Source: Novosphingobium sp. (lineage in GTDB: Bacteria > Pseudomonadota > Alphaproteobacteria > Sphingomonadales > Sphingomonadaceae). From it: DNA of 25,956 bases. The stretch covers positions 1 to 25,956 of the forward strand of contig JAQVEQ010000008.1 in NCBI GenBank assembly GCA_028697875.1. The letters run 5' to 3'. Below, piece by piece: positions 6,830-14,569 of this stretch. The notes below the pieces were generated by a model. The model worked only from the letters and a program-made list of their open reading frames with translations, had not been told where the DNA came from and did no database searches. Position numbers and translations under genes: made by a program. Position 1 is the first letter of the stretch; each line of letters opens with the position of its first letter.

Positions 6830-7993
6830 GTGAAACGAGGCCTGCTTGCGATAATTGCCCTGATTTCCTGCGCAGCGGCAGTGCCACCCAATGACGCGGC
6901 CAGCCGACCGGCGAGCTTGTGGTCCTATTCCAATATTTCCGCATTGCGCCGCTGGATCGCCATGGCCCCCGCCGACGCCCTGCCCCTGTTGTCCACCACG
7001 CAACTCGACAAGGCCATGGCCAGCGCCAACGACGATGCGATCGGGCGGGAGGCCAACGCGCTCGCGCTCAAACTCGCGAAAATGCACCTTCTGGGCGCGG
7101 CTGGCAGTGCCGAACGGGCTGGCTGGCATATCGTCGATACGGACCGGACGGTCGACCTTGGCGCGCTGCTGGACGGGGCGCTGGCCAGTGGCACGCTCGA
7201 CACCTTCTATGCCGGCCTGCGTCCGCGCCACCCCGACTACACGGTGCTGCGCAGCGCCTATGCCAGCGAAACCGACCCGGAACGGCATGCGACAATCGGC
7301 CGCAACATGGAACGCTGGCGCTGGATGCCGCAATCGCTCGGCCCCAACTATGTCCTGGTCAACGCCGCCCTGTTCGAGGCCGACCTGTGGCGTGGCGGAC
7401 AGCGCGCAGGCACCTGGCCGGTGATCGTCGGCAAGAAAAGCACGCCGACGCCGATATTCAATGCGACCATCACCGGCGTGATCCTCAATCCCTGGTGGGA
7501 AATTCCGGCCAGCATCGTGCGCGAGAGCGTCGGCGGGCTAGTCCGCCGCAATCCCTCGCTGGCGCGGGCGCGGGGCTATGTCTGGGGCGGCGGACGCTAC
7601 CGCCAGCAGCCGGGTCCGAACAATGCGCTGGGCCAGATGAAACTGGTCATGCCCAATCCCTACAGCGTTTACATGCACGACACGCCCAGCAAGCACCTGT
7701 TCGAACGCGAAGTGCGGGCCTTCAGCCACGGATGCATCCGCACCGGCGATGCGATCGGCTATGCCGCGACCCTGCTCGACGGCGTGAAGACGCGCGAGGA
7801 AGTGGACGCCATCGTCGCTTCGCGCAAGACAACCTCGATCCCGCTGGCCCGCAGCCTGCCGATCTACGTCGCCTATTTCACAGCCGCCACCGACGCCAAC
7901 GGGAATCTCGTGATCCAGCCGGATATCTATGGGCGCGACCGGCGGATAGAAGTGGCAGCGGCTCCTCCGGCGGGAGGCTGCGCCGCGGGATAA
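6830..7993 (+). CDS. L,D-transpeptidase with YkuD domain (YcbB/LdtD-like)
   Basis: 387 residues from the preferred GTG start. A signal peptide is visible (KRGLLAIIALISCAAA), then an alpha-helical scaffold region (about 35-165), then a YkuD catalytic domain beginning near YVLVNAALFEADLWRGG. The active-site segment SHGCIRTGD has catalytic Cys at about 302, and MHDTPSKHLFE sits just before it, as in the YcbB/LdtD branch that makes 3-3 crosslinks in periplasmic peptidoglycan. It is much shorter than E. coli YcbB (about 615 residues, from memory), with a reduced N-terminal scaffold and no obvious peptidoglycan-binding domain, though alphaproteobacterial members are often compact. Divergent from the other transpeptidase at 6150-6749; the pfkB-like gene follows 63 bp downstream. 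Confidence 0.87.
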   Translation: MKRGLLAIIALISCAAAVPPNDAASRPASLWSYSNISALRRWIAMAPADALPLLSTTQLDKAMASANDDAIGREANALALKLAKMHLLGAAGSAERAGWHIVDTDRTVDLGALLDGALASGTLDTFYAGLRPRHPDYTVLRSAYASETDPERHATIGRNMERWRWMPQSLGPNYVLVNAALFEADLWRGGQRAGTWPVIVGKKSTPTPIFNATITGVILNPWWEIPASIVRESVGGLVRRNPSLARARGYVWGGGRYRQQPGPNNALGQMKLVMPNPYSVYMHDTPSKHLFEREVRAFSHGCIRTGDAIGYAATLLDGVKTREEVDAIVASRKTTSIPLARSLPIYVAYFTAATDANGNLVIQPDIYGRDRRIEVAAAPPAGGCAAG

Positions 7994-8056
7994 CGCCACA
8001 CTGCCTGACACAATCGTCTTGCATGGACGGCGCATCGACGGAAACATGGGGACCGC

Positions 8057-8986
8057 ATGCCCACTATTGCCACGCTGACACTGAACCCGACGATCGACAC
8101 CGCCTACGAGGTCGACAAGGTCATTCCCACGCACAAGATGCGCACGCGCACGGAACGCTATGATCCGGGCGGTGGCGGCATCAATGTCGCCCGGGTCTTC
8201 GTCCGCCTCGGCGGCAATGCCCGCTGCTATTACCTGTCGGGCGGAGCCACCGGGATCGCGCTGGACGGGCTGCTCGACCTCCACCAGCTCGTGCGGAGCA
8301 AGATCCCCATCGCCGGGGCAACCCGCGTCAGTTCGTCGATCTTCGACCGGGAGACGGGCAAGGAATACCGGGTGGTGCCGTCCGGCCCCACGATCGCGCA
8401 GGAAGAATGGCAGGCCTGTCTGGACCGGCTGGCCGAAGCCCGTTGCGACTATCTCGTCATGAGCGGTTCGCTGCCGCCCGGCGTACCCGACGATTTCTAT
8501 GTCCTGGCGGCGGCCGCTGCCGCGCGCCAGGGGATCAAGGTCGTGCTGGACAGTTCCGGCGCAGGCCTGCGCGAAGGGCTGGCCGGGGGGAACATCCACC
8601 TCGCCAAGCCGAGCCTCGGCGAGCTGCGCCAATTGACCGGCCTGGCGCTGGATAGCGAAGCCGAAGTCGCCGCCGCGGCAATGGGCCTCGTCGAACGGGG
8701 AAGCGTGGAACTGGTCGCGGTCACCATGGGCCATGAAGGAGCCATGCTGGCCAGCAAGGCGGGGACCATGTCCCTGCCCGCCCTGCCGATCGAAGCGCAA
8801 AGCGCGGTCGGCGCGGGCGACAGCTTCGTTGCCGGCATGGTATTCGCCCTCGCCAGCGGGCACAGTCCGGAAGAGGCCTTCCGTTACGGCATCGCCGCCG
8901 GGTCGGCCGCGGTCCTGACTCCCGGCACCGACCTTGCCCGCCCGGACGACATCCACCGCCTGCTCCCGCAGGTCGGAGCGGCCTGA
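8057..8986 (+). CDS. pfkB: PfkB-family hexose/sugar-phosphate kinase (Pfk-2 type)
   Basis: 309 residues, the same length as E. coli Pfk-2. It has the ribokinase-fold signatures: TLNPTIDTAYEV at 8-19, DPGGGGINVARV at 36-47, KPSLGELRQLTG (184-195), and the anion hole/catalytic base SAVGAGDSFVAG (249-260, Asp 255). It is predicted to phosphorylate fructose-6-phosphate or a related sugar phosphate with ATP; closely similar family members use tagatose-6-P or fructose-1-P, so the substrate is not certain. GGGGA before the ATG serves as ribosome-binding site. PfkB next to phosphoribosyltransferase/esterase-like genes recalls the DosR-regulated Rv2029c-Rv2030c pair of M. tuberculosis (from memory), supporting a role in the same stress module. 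Confidence 0.85.
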   Translation: MPTIATLTLNPTIDTAYEVDKVIPTHKMRTRTERYDPGGGGINVARVFVRLGGNARCYYLSGGATGIALDGLLDLHQLVRSKIPIAGATRVSSSIFDRETGKEYRVVPSGPTIAQEEWQACLDRLAEARCDYLVMSGSLPPGVPDDFYVLAAAAAARQGIKVVLDSSGAGLREGLAGGNIHLAKPSLGELRQLTGLALDSEAEVAAAAMGLVERGSVELVAVTMGHEGAMLASKAGTMSLPALPIEAQSAVGAGDSFVAGMVFALASGHSPEEAFRYGIAAGSAAVLTPGTDLARPDDIHRLLPQVGAA

Positions 8987-9016
8987 CCGGCCGTCCAAGG
9001 GACACGCATACGCAAA

Positions 9017-9048
9017 GCCCCGCCGGTGCGGCTACGCACCGGCGGGGC
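9017..9048. terminator. Bidirectional intrinsic terminator
   Basis: A perfect 14-bp stem (9017-9030 with 9035-9048) around a GCTA loop sits between convergent genes. On the minus strand it is followed by TTTGCG, so it is a slightly better terminator for the leftward oxygenase-like gene; for the rightward pfkB-like gene it lacks a T-run. Confidence 0.7.
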
Positions 9049-9081
9049 CTCATGGCTCCATGGTCGACGCGGAGCCCGAGC

Positions 9082-10164
9082 TCAGGCGGCCTCGCGCATT
9101 TCGCGCGGCCCCGGGGCCTCGGCCGGATAGGCCACCGGCTCACCCAGGTCGTAAGTCGCACTGAGCAGACCGATGAAGGCCCGGTCATGCAACGGATCGG
9201 AAGGCACTTCGAACGTCAGGCCCTGACGCCGCAAGTCGGCCACGAACATCTCGAACACGCGCTCGTGCGTGAGATCGTCCTTGTGTTCGAGCACCGTTTC
9301 GAGCTCCGCCTTGTCCATGAAGACATCGGCGCTCCAATGCAGAAGAAAGCGGATTTCCTCGTCGGCGACGCGGTCGATCACCTTGCCGTCGGTGGTCATC
9401 AGCCAGCCGTCGGATTCCGGGTCGGCACCGAGCATCGACTGGAAGGCAAGGCCCGCCGGATGGCGGCGCTCGACCGGGCCGTTGCCCTCGCCCCGGTGGA
9501 ACATCATCTCGTTCTCGACCACGACGCCCTTGTTCCACACCGGGGTGGGAACGCGCGCCGGGGCACTGCGGATGCCGTTCGGCCAATACGTGAAGCCGCC
9601 GCCGATATCGCCACGGTAGAACCAGCTGACGATCTGCGCCTTCTTCTTCTGGAAATCGCGGAACAGCCCGCTCTTGGCCATGGTGTTCATCAGCCAGACC
9701 GGCGAATTGGTGTGGCTGATGCCACGGAATTCGGCGGCATCGAGATGGCCCGGGTCGAAGTTCTCGCACGCGCCGTTCATATTGAACAGCAACTGGTCGG
9801 GCAGCGCATACTGCGCGCCCCAGTAATTGCGGACGCGGGCCAGAAAGTCCGAATTGTAGAAGGCGTCTTCCAGCTCGGGATAGAGGCACACGCTGTCCTT
9901 GGCGAGATAGCCACGGAACGTCGGCGTCACGAAAGCGTCGAGCGAAGGTTCGACACCTTCCGGCATCGCGCCGGACATCGTCGCGATCAGTTCCTCGACC
10001 GAGGCGAAGTGCTGCGCGATGATGGTTTTCCACGGCCCTTCGCGGCGCACCACTTCGATCACGCGGCGGTACTGGTCGTCGGTGTAGGGGTTGTCGAACA
10101 GGCTCGGCGGCGCATGCGGCACGATTCTGGCGGCCAGTTCGGCTTTTCTTGCTTCGGTGTTCAT
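9082..10164 (-). CDS. Unrecognised protein with 2OG-Fe(II)-oxygenase-like residue pattern
   Basis: 360 residues, no signal peptide or membrane segment; I do not recognise the family with certainty. It contains an HxD motif at residues 140-142 (GHLD), a distal His 223 (MMFHRGEG) and an Arg ten residues later (233), the order and spacing expected of a phytanoyl-CoA-hydroxylase-like 2-oxoglutarate/Fe(II) oxygenase. Aromatic-rich strands lie between (NYWGAQYALPDQLLFNMNGAC, WFYRGDIGGGFTYW). This assignment is my inference. A purine-rich AGGGAAG precedes the ATG. It lies 38 bp downstream of the VOC-like gene and is probably co-transcribed; both lie behind a TonB-dependent receptor, suggesting modification or breakdown of an imported substrate. 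Confidence 0.6.
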   Translation of the reverse strand: MNTEARKAELAARIVPHAPPSLFDNPYTDDQYRRVIEVVRREGPWKTIIAQHFASVEELIATMSGAMPEGVEPSLDAFVTPTFRGYLAKDSVCLYPELEDAFYNSDFLARVRNYWGAQYALPDQLLFNMNGACENFDPGHLDAAEFRGISHTNSPVWLMNTMAKSGLFRDFQKKKAQIVSWFYRGDIGGGFTYWPNGIRSAPARVPTPVWNKGVVVENEMMFHRGEGNGPVERRHPAGLAFQSMLGADPESDGWLMTTDGKVIDRVADEEIRFLLHWSADVFMDKAELETVLEHKDDLTHERVFEMFVADLRRQGLTFEVPSDPLHDRAFIGLLSATYDLGEPVAYPAEAPGPREMREAA

Positions 10165-10202
10165 CCTGGTTTCTTCCCTTGGTTTCGGTTGTTCTCGATC
10201 GG

Positions 10203-10907
10203 TCAGACGCGGGCGGTTTCGGGAGTGACTTCCGAAACCGACATGATGTGTTCTTCGTAGCCCGGGAAAACGTAGTCGAATTCGATCACGAGCCCTTCGG
10301 CGAGCGGCCCGTCGACGATCAGGTCGGTCGCGCAGAAGGCCTGCACGCCGTTGCGGCCGAAGGTGTAGCGGGTGACGCCGTTGTAGATGGGAGAAGCGTC
10401 GAGCCGTTCGTCGATCTCGGGATTGCCCGGCAGCGCGCGGTTGACGACAATCTTGAGCCGGTCCGCGAAACGCGGATCGTTCGCCTCGAGATCCTTGAGC
10501 TTGAGGAACACCTGCTCGAGGAATTCGAGCGAGTCGACAAGGAACCCGACATGCAGTTCACGTTCGGGATCGATCGCGTTCGCTTCGTGGAAAGCCTTCA
10601 CGACCGGATCGGGATCGGCGGTATCCATGCCCAGGGCCGCGCGGGCCTTGTCGATCATCGCCTGGGTCTGCGGCGTATAGGGGCTGAGATAGACGATATT
10701 GTTCGGATAGTTGATGTCGTGCGCATTCGAGGTGAAGCGATAGAACGTCCCGCCATAGGGCAGGTCCATTTCCTGCGTGCGGACAAGGCCGCAAGCTTCG
10801 AGCAGCAGAGCCGCCGCTTCGCCGTCGCCATCCTTGCGCGGGTAATGCAGGTTCACATGGCTGATGCTCTGGGTGACTGTCGAACGCTCGATCTCGTCAA
10901 ATTTCAT
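10203..10907 (-). CDS. Unrecognised protein, possibly VOC (vicinal oxygen chelate) superfamily
   Basis: 234 residues, soluble. The arrangement suggests paired beta-alpha-beta modules of the vicinal oxygen chelate fold. SISHVNLHYP near the N-terminus gives His 17, RELHVGFLVDSLEFLEQVF starts a second module with His 119, and GLVIEFDYVFPGYEEH near the C-terminus gives Glu 209, matching the His/His/Glu metal set of extradiol dioxygenases and relatives. This is inference from pattern; no close homologue is recognised. The start at 10907 is supported by AGGAGAGG eight bases upstream; longer readings of the frame lack such a site. Together with the oxygenase-like downstream gene it forms a two-gene unit with an FNR-like box and a TGTAAT -10 element about 180 bp upstream. 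Confidence 0.6.
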   Translation of the reverse strand: MKFDEIERSTVTQSISHVNLHYPRKDGDGEAAALLLEACGLVRTQEMDLPYGGTFYRFTSNAHDINYPNNIVYLSPYTPQTQAMIDKARAALGMDTADPDPVVKAFHEANAIDPERELHVGFLVDSLEFLEQVFLKLKDLEANDPRFADRLKIVVNRALPGNPEIDERLDASPIYNGVTRYTFGRNGVQAFCATDLIVDGPLAEGLVIEFDYVFPGYEEHIMSVSEVTPETARV

Positions 10908-11072
10908 GATCCAGTCCTCTCCTGGCCGTACCGGCCGCCAAACGCATACCGGCCGGCATTCCACCAGCCGCAGGAAAGGCGTTCTGCATGGGGTCTGCGA
11001 CGCACTCGCAGCCGCTATGCGGTCGACCTCTCCCGAAATTGGCGAAGACGTGAAACCTTCACGGCTCTGCGC

Positions 11073-11087
11073 AATCGCATTGCGATT
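11073..11087. promoter_or_regulatory. 15-bp perfect palindrome, possible operator
   Basis: AATCGCA-T-TGCGATT overlaps the candidate -10 and transcription start region of the leftward VOC-like/oxygenase-like unit. Its position would suit a repressor, but no regulator is recognised. Confidence 0.35.
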
Positions 11088-11125
11088 ACACTCCGCCCCC
11101 CGTTCGTCACATTGACTTGCGTCAA
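11085..11125 (-). promoter_or_regulatory. Candidate FNR/FixK-type class II promoter
   Basis: The inverted repeat TTGAC-TTGC-GTCAA (11112-11125) matches TTGA-N6-TCAA. On the minus strand a -10-like TGTAAT (11090-11085) follows. With the start about 12 bases after its first T, the palindrome is centred near -40.5, close to the -41.5 expected of class II activation by CRP/FNR-family proteins. It points at the VOC-like gene. Confidence 0.45.
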
Positions 11126-11253
11126 AATGAAACGGTGTGTTGCATTTAATCGGGCCGGACCGGCACTGGCAAGGACGGCAACAGGCCGGCCGGTTCACAC
11201 GGTGCGAACGCAAGCCGCAAGTGGCGGAAAACCGCCGATTGCAAGATAAAATG

Positions 11254-11286
11254 AAAACGGGGCGGAAGGCCAAGCCCCCCGCCCCG
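11254..11286 (-). terminator. Intrinsic terminator of the TonB-dependent receptor gene
   Basis: On the minus strand, beginning 24 bases after the receptor stop codon, CGGGGCGG pairs with CCGCCCCG across a 13-base loop and is followed directly by TTTTCATTTTA. Stem plus T-run make this the clearest intrinsic terminator in the left half. Confidence 0.75.
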
Positions 11287-11309
11287 CATCGTGTCGAACC
11301 GGACTTGCG

Positions 11310-13985
11310 TCAGTCCGCGCTGGCACCGAAGCGATAACGCAACGAGGCACCGTACATGCGCGGTTCGCCATAAAGCGATTCGACGAAGCCGGAGCTGCCC
11401 GACAGGCCGGTGTAGGCATACGTGCGGTAGGTCTTGTCGGTCACGTTGGTGCCGAACACGCGCAAGTCGAAGTTAGAACCCATGATGCCGTTCCACTCGA
11501 AAGAGAGATCCAGCTTGCCATAGGAGTCCATCAGCGCCAGCGGGTCGCCGGCAAGCGGACGCGTGGCCGAAGTGTAGACCTTGTCCACCCAGCTCCAGTT
11601 CGCGCCGAAGACCAGCGTCCCCGCATCGCCTCCAAGCGGCACTTCGTAACGGGCATTCAGGTTTATCAGGTTCTTCGGCGTCAGCTGGAACGGAGCGCAG
11701 GTGAAATCGTAAGTCTGCGGCACGCCATAGGTGAGCGGCTCGATACCGTCGCAGGTAAAGACCTTGGTCTCGAAGCCGCTGCCGCTCAGGTCCTGGGTGA
11801 ACTTCTTGTACTTGGCGTCGATATAGGAATAGGTGCCCGAAAGACGCAGGCCTTCCACCGGCTGCAGCACCAGTTCGAGTTCGACACCGGTCATCCGCGC
11901 CTTCTGGGCATTGAAGATGATGGCGCCCTGATCCAGACCGGTCTGGTTGCCGAGCAATGCACAGCGCGGATCCGGATCCGCCGTGAGGCATGTATTCGGC
12001 GTGTTCAGCGCCGCCGCCCGCTGGATATCCGAGTAATCCAGGCGGAAGACGTTGGCATTGAAGCGCACCGGCATCGAACCGAGTTCGAAGTCCGACTTGA
12101 AGCCGGCCTCGTAACTGGTCACATATTCCGGAGCTGCCGACATCGTATTGATGTCCGGGCTGGTATAGTTGAACGCGCCCGCCTTGTAACCGCGCGTCAC
12201 CTTGCCATAGACGAGCAGGTTGCGATTGGCCTGATAGTCGAGACCGACCGTCCAGGTCGTCGCCGCCGACTTCAGCTTGTGGTGCAGCACGGTCGGGTAA
12301 AGGACATAGTTGCCGGCATAGCGGGAGCCATCCGTCTTGTCCCACGTCCGGCGGATACCGCCAGTCAGTTTCAACCCGTCGAGGCTCGGCGCGAAGGCAC
12401 CGAAATCGAGCGAGGCCTGGGCGAACAGCGCCTTGGCCGTAGTGGTAATGGCATAGAAGCCCGCCGCACTGCGGTTGGCGGCGTTGAACGAGCCGGTTGC
12501 CTGGAGACCTTCGGGTTTCTGCTTGGAATAGAATCCACCGAGCACGTACTGGAACTTCTTGTCGAGCGCCGACCCCTGCAACTGCAGTTCCTGGCTGAAC
12601 AGGCTCTGGTCGGTGATGTTGACCTCGTCACCTGCCTGGCCAACCAGCCAGGCTGGCGCTTCGGCGCTGGCCGCAGCCGTCGTGAAGGGTTCATTCTGCG
12701 ACAGGATCGGCAGAATCGAGCCGTCGAGGTCCCAGGCGTAATTCTGCTTGAGGCGCTGATAACCGGTGATGCTCTTGACCAGCATCGTGTCGGACAGGTC
12801 GATGCTCAACGCATTGACGATGCCCCAGCCCTTGGTCTTTTCGAAGTCGTCCTGGTTCTTGGCGATCTTGCGCGGCCCGAGCTTGGCTTGCTGATCGAGG
12901 ATCTGCTGGGCCACCGCATTGCCGGTTTCGAAGAAGCCGACGTAGGGCCCGCTGTTTCCGGCGAGCAGCGCAGTATAGGCACCAGCCAGCGATGTGACCG
13001 TCATATCGCCTGCTCCGTATGTGCCTGCGGGGAACACGCCGCCGTTCATGCCGCGGAAGCCGTCGAAAACGAAACCCGAGCCGTTGTCGTGCGACTTGCC
13101 ATAATAGGCGACGAGGTTGTCTTCGATCCCGTCGGTCGGCGTGAAGCGCACGGCGAAGCGCGCATGCCACATGTGCCGGTCGTCGTAGTCCTTGCCCGCG
13201 TATCCGCTGTTGGGATTGCACCCGCCCAAATTGCCGAATGCCGGCGGGGCGCAGACCACGTTGAACTGGTAGCCGCCATCCACGCTATAGGCCTGCGGGC
13301 CGACATCCTTGGTATAACCGTCGCGGTCGACCTTCTTGAAGGATGCGCGGATCGCCAGCTTGTCCTGGACCACGGGCAGGTTGATCGCGCCCTCGAATTC
13401 GAGGTCGTTGTAGTTGCCGTACTGGACCTGCATGTAGCCGTCGAATTCGTTGGTCGGCTTCTTCGGCCCGAGGAGCACCGCGCCGCCTGTCGTGTTACGG
13501 CCGAACAGCGTGCCCTGCGGCCCGCGCAGGACCTGCATCGATTCGAGATCGAAGAACGTGCCCGGCGCGCCCTGGATGGCGGTGATGCCGCCCTGAATCA
13601 GGGGCACATCGTTGAAATAGTTCACCACGCCGACCGGCGAGAGGTAGGTCTGGCCCTGGCCGCGAATGACCACGACTTCGACGTTGCGCTGGTTGCCGCC
13701 CGACGAAATGAACAGCGACGGCACCTTGCCGGTCAGGTCGGCGGCGCTGTTGATGCCCAGTTCGCGGATCTGCTCGCCCGTGACGGCGGTAACGGCGACC
13801 GGGACGGTCTGGCTGCTTTCCTCGCGGCGGTTGGCGGTCACGATGATGTCGGCAATGCCCTTGCCGCTCGTGCTGCTCGCCTGCGCTTCGCCATTGTCCT
13901 GCGCATAGGCGGAAGGCGCCGCGAAGGCCCCCAGCGCCAGCGTCAACGCAGTCGACGCACAAAGGATGTTCTTGCTGCCTGTCAT
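11310..13985 (-). CDS. TonB-dependent outer-membrane receptor
   Basis: 891-residue outer-membrane active transporter. The N-terminus has a signal peptide (hydrophobic ALTLALGAFAAPSAYA, cleavage near residue 28), then a TonB-box-like IADIIVTANRREE, the plug domain (about 50-170, including VIRGQGQ, DVPLIQGG and QVLRGPQGTLFGRNTTGGAVL) and a 22-strand barrel ending ...MYGASLRYRFG with the terminal aromatic. It belongs to the broad sphingomonad receptor group often annotated as siderophore receptors, but no iron-specific context is present, and the downstream oxygenase-like genes suggest an organic substrate instead (inference). ATG 13985 is preferred over the adjacent GTG 13988 because AGGGAG is better spaced for it. 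No frameshift or missing barrel segment was seen. Confidence 0.9.
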   Translation of the reverse strand: MTGSKNILCASTALTLALGAFAAPSAYAQDNGEAQASSTSGKGIADIIVTANRREESSQTVPVAVTAVTGEQIRELGINSAADLTGKVPSLFISSGGNQRNVEVVVIRGQGQTYLSPVGVVNYFNDVPLIQGGITAIQGAPGTFFDLESMQVLRGPQGTLFGRNTTGGAVLLGPKKPTNEFDGYMQVQYGNYNDLEFEGAINLPVVQDKLAIRASFKKVDRDGYTKDVGPQAYSVDGGYQFNVVCAPPAFGNLGGCNPNSGYAGKDYDDRHMWHARFAVRFTPTDGIEDNLVAYYGKSHDNGSGFVFDGFRGMNGGVFPAGTYGAGDMTVTSLAGAYTALLAGNSGPYVGFFETGNAVAQQILDQQAKLGPRKIAKNQDDFEKTKGWGIVNALSIDLSDTMLVKSITGYQRLKQNYAWDLDGSILPILSQNEPFTTAAASAEAPAWLVGQAGDEVNITDQSLFSQELQLQGSALDKKFQYVLGGFYSKQKPEGLQATGSFNAANRSAAGFYAITTTAKALFAQASLDFGAFAPSLDGLKLTGGIRRTWDKTDGSRYAGNYVLYPTVLHHKLKSAATTWTVGLDYQANRNLLVYGKVTRGYKAGAFNYTSPDINTMSAAPEYVTSYEAGFKSDFELGSMPVRFNANVFRLDYSDIQRAAALNTPNTCLTADPDPRCALLGNQTGLDQGAIIFNAQKARMTGVELELVLQPVEGLRLSGTYSYIDAKYKKFTQDLSGSGFETKVFTCDGIEPLTYGVPQTYDFTCAPFQLTPKNLINLNARYEVPLGGDAGTLVFGANWSWVDKVYTSATRPLAGDPLALMDSYGKLDLSFEWNGIMGSNFDLRVFGTNVTDKTYRTYAYTGLSGSSGFVESLYGEPRMYGASLRYRFGASAD

Positions 13986-14371
13986 CACGCTCTCCCTAGA
14001 TATGACTATAAATAATATAATGATTTTATTGTATTTTTATCCTGCGGACATTGTCAGGAGAGAGAGGACGGAAATCATCGTACTACAGGGATGGAACAGC
14101 GCACACGAAGCACATGGGCCGGCCGCACTGCGGAGCGAGCCGGCTTCGCCATTCCTGTCATTGGGCCGATGAAATCGTTCCCCCCTCCCGCAACGAACCT
14201 TCAGGTGCGCGGAATATAGACAGTTGTACTATACAGGGGGCTGCTAACGGGAGCGTTCCGTCATTCCGGAAAAATCGCTGCCGGGGGCCATTTGCGGCTA
14301 TCCCGCAACAGGGCGCTGGACAGGGAAAGACCAACGCGGAACCCGGCCGACGGAAATCGTCGTGAACCGGG
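13986..14371. other. 386-bp intergenic region upstream of the receptor gene
   Basis: It holds the receptor promoter and an unusually AT-rich block (13998-14040), and farther out a small dyad (TGTA-CTA-TACA around 14225-14235). No supported gene is seen between this region and the tRNA. Confidence 0.5.
14028..14057 (-). promoter_or_regulatory. Sigma-70-type promoter of the TonB-dependent receptor gene
   Basis: On the minus strand CTGACA (14057-14052) and TACAAT (14033-14028) are separated by 18 bp; each hexamer differs from consensus at one position. It would give a leader of roughly 35 nt before the ATG at 13985. Confidence 0.6.
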
Positions 14372-14445
14372 TGGAGGCCCGAGCCGGAATCGAACCGGCG
14401 TATACGGATTTGCAGTCCGCTGCGTCACCACTCCGCCATCGGGCC
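14372..14445 (-). tRNA. tRNA-Cys (GCA)
   Basis: On the minus strand a 74-nt cloverleaf can be folded. The acceptor arm pairs GGCCCGA with TCGGGCC, the D arm follows, the anticodon loop CTGCAAA has anticodon GCA (14413-14411), and the T arm contains GGTTCGATTCC. The discriminator U and CCA are encoded in the DNA (14372-14374). It lies downstream of the aminotransferase gene on the same strand. Confidence 0.95.
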
Positions 14446-14531
14446 TCATCCCAAAAGCTGTGGGTTGGCGGCCCCTAGCGAAGCCAGCGCGCCAAGGCAA
14501 TCGCTTTGAATACGGGAAATGTCTTTGAAGC

Positions 14532-14562
14532 GGTGGAGCCGCGCACCGCGCGCGGCTCCACC
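14532..14562 (-). terminator. Terminator hairpin after the aminotransferase gene
   Basis: A perfect 13-bp stem (14532-14544 with 14550-14562) and a 5-base loop start seven bases after the aminotransferase stop codon. It lacks a run of T on the minus strand, so it could partly allow readthrough into the tRNA gene. Confidence 0.55.
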
Positions 14563-14569
14563 GATCCGG

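Larger units (their letters stand above)
10908..11309. other. 402-bp intergenic region with regulatory palindromes and a terminator
   Basis: No convincing coding frame is seen. From right to left on the minus strand it holds the receptor-gene terminator, an FNR-like palindrome, a TGTAAT -10 candidate, a 15-bp palindrome and about 170 bp of leader for the VOC-like gene. Confidence 0.6.

Noticed and set aside
12279..14015. Long open frame (578 codons) antisense to the TonB-dependent receptor gene
   Set aside because: It mirrors the receptor gene in a GC-rich genome; its translation shows no recognisable domain, no ribosome-binding site and no signal. The receptor reading is complete and motif-rich.
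14292..14528. Short rightward open frame across the tRNA-Cys region
   Set aside because: It overlaps the tRNA gene on the opposite strand and has no ribosome-binding site or recognisable protein features.
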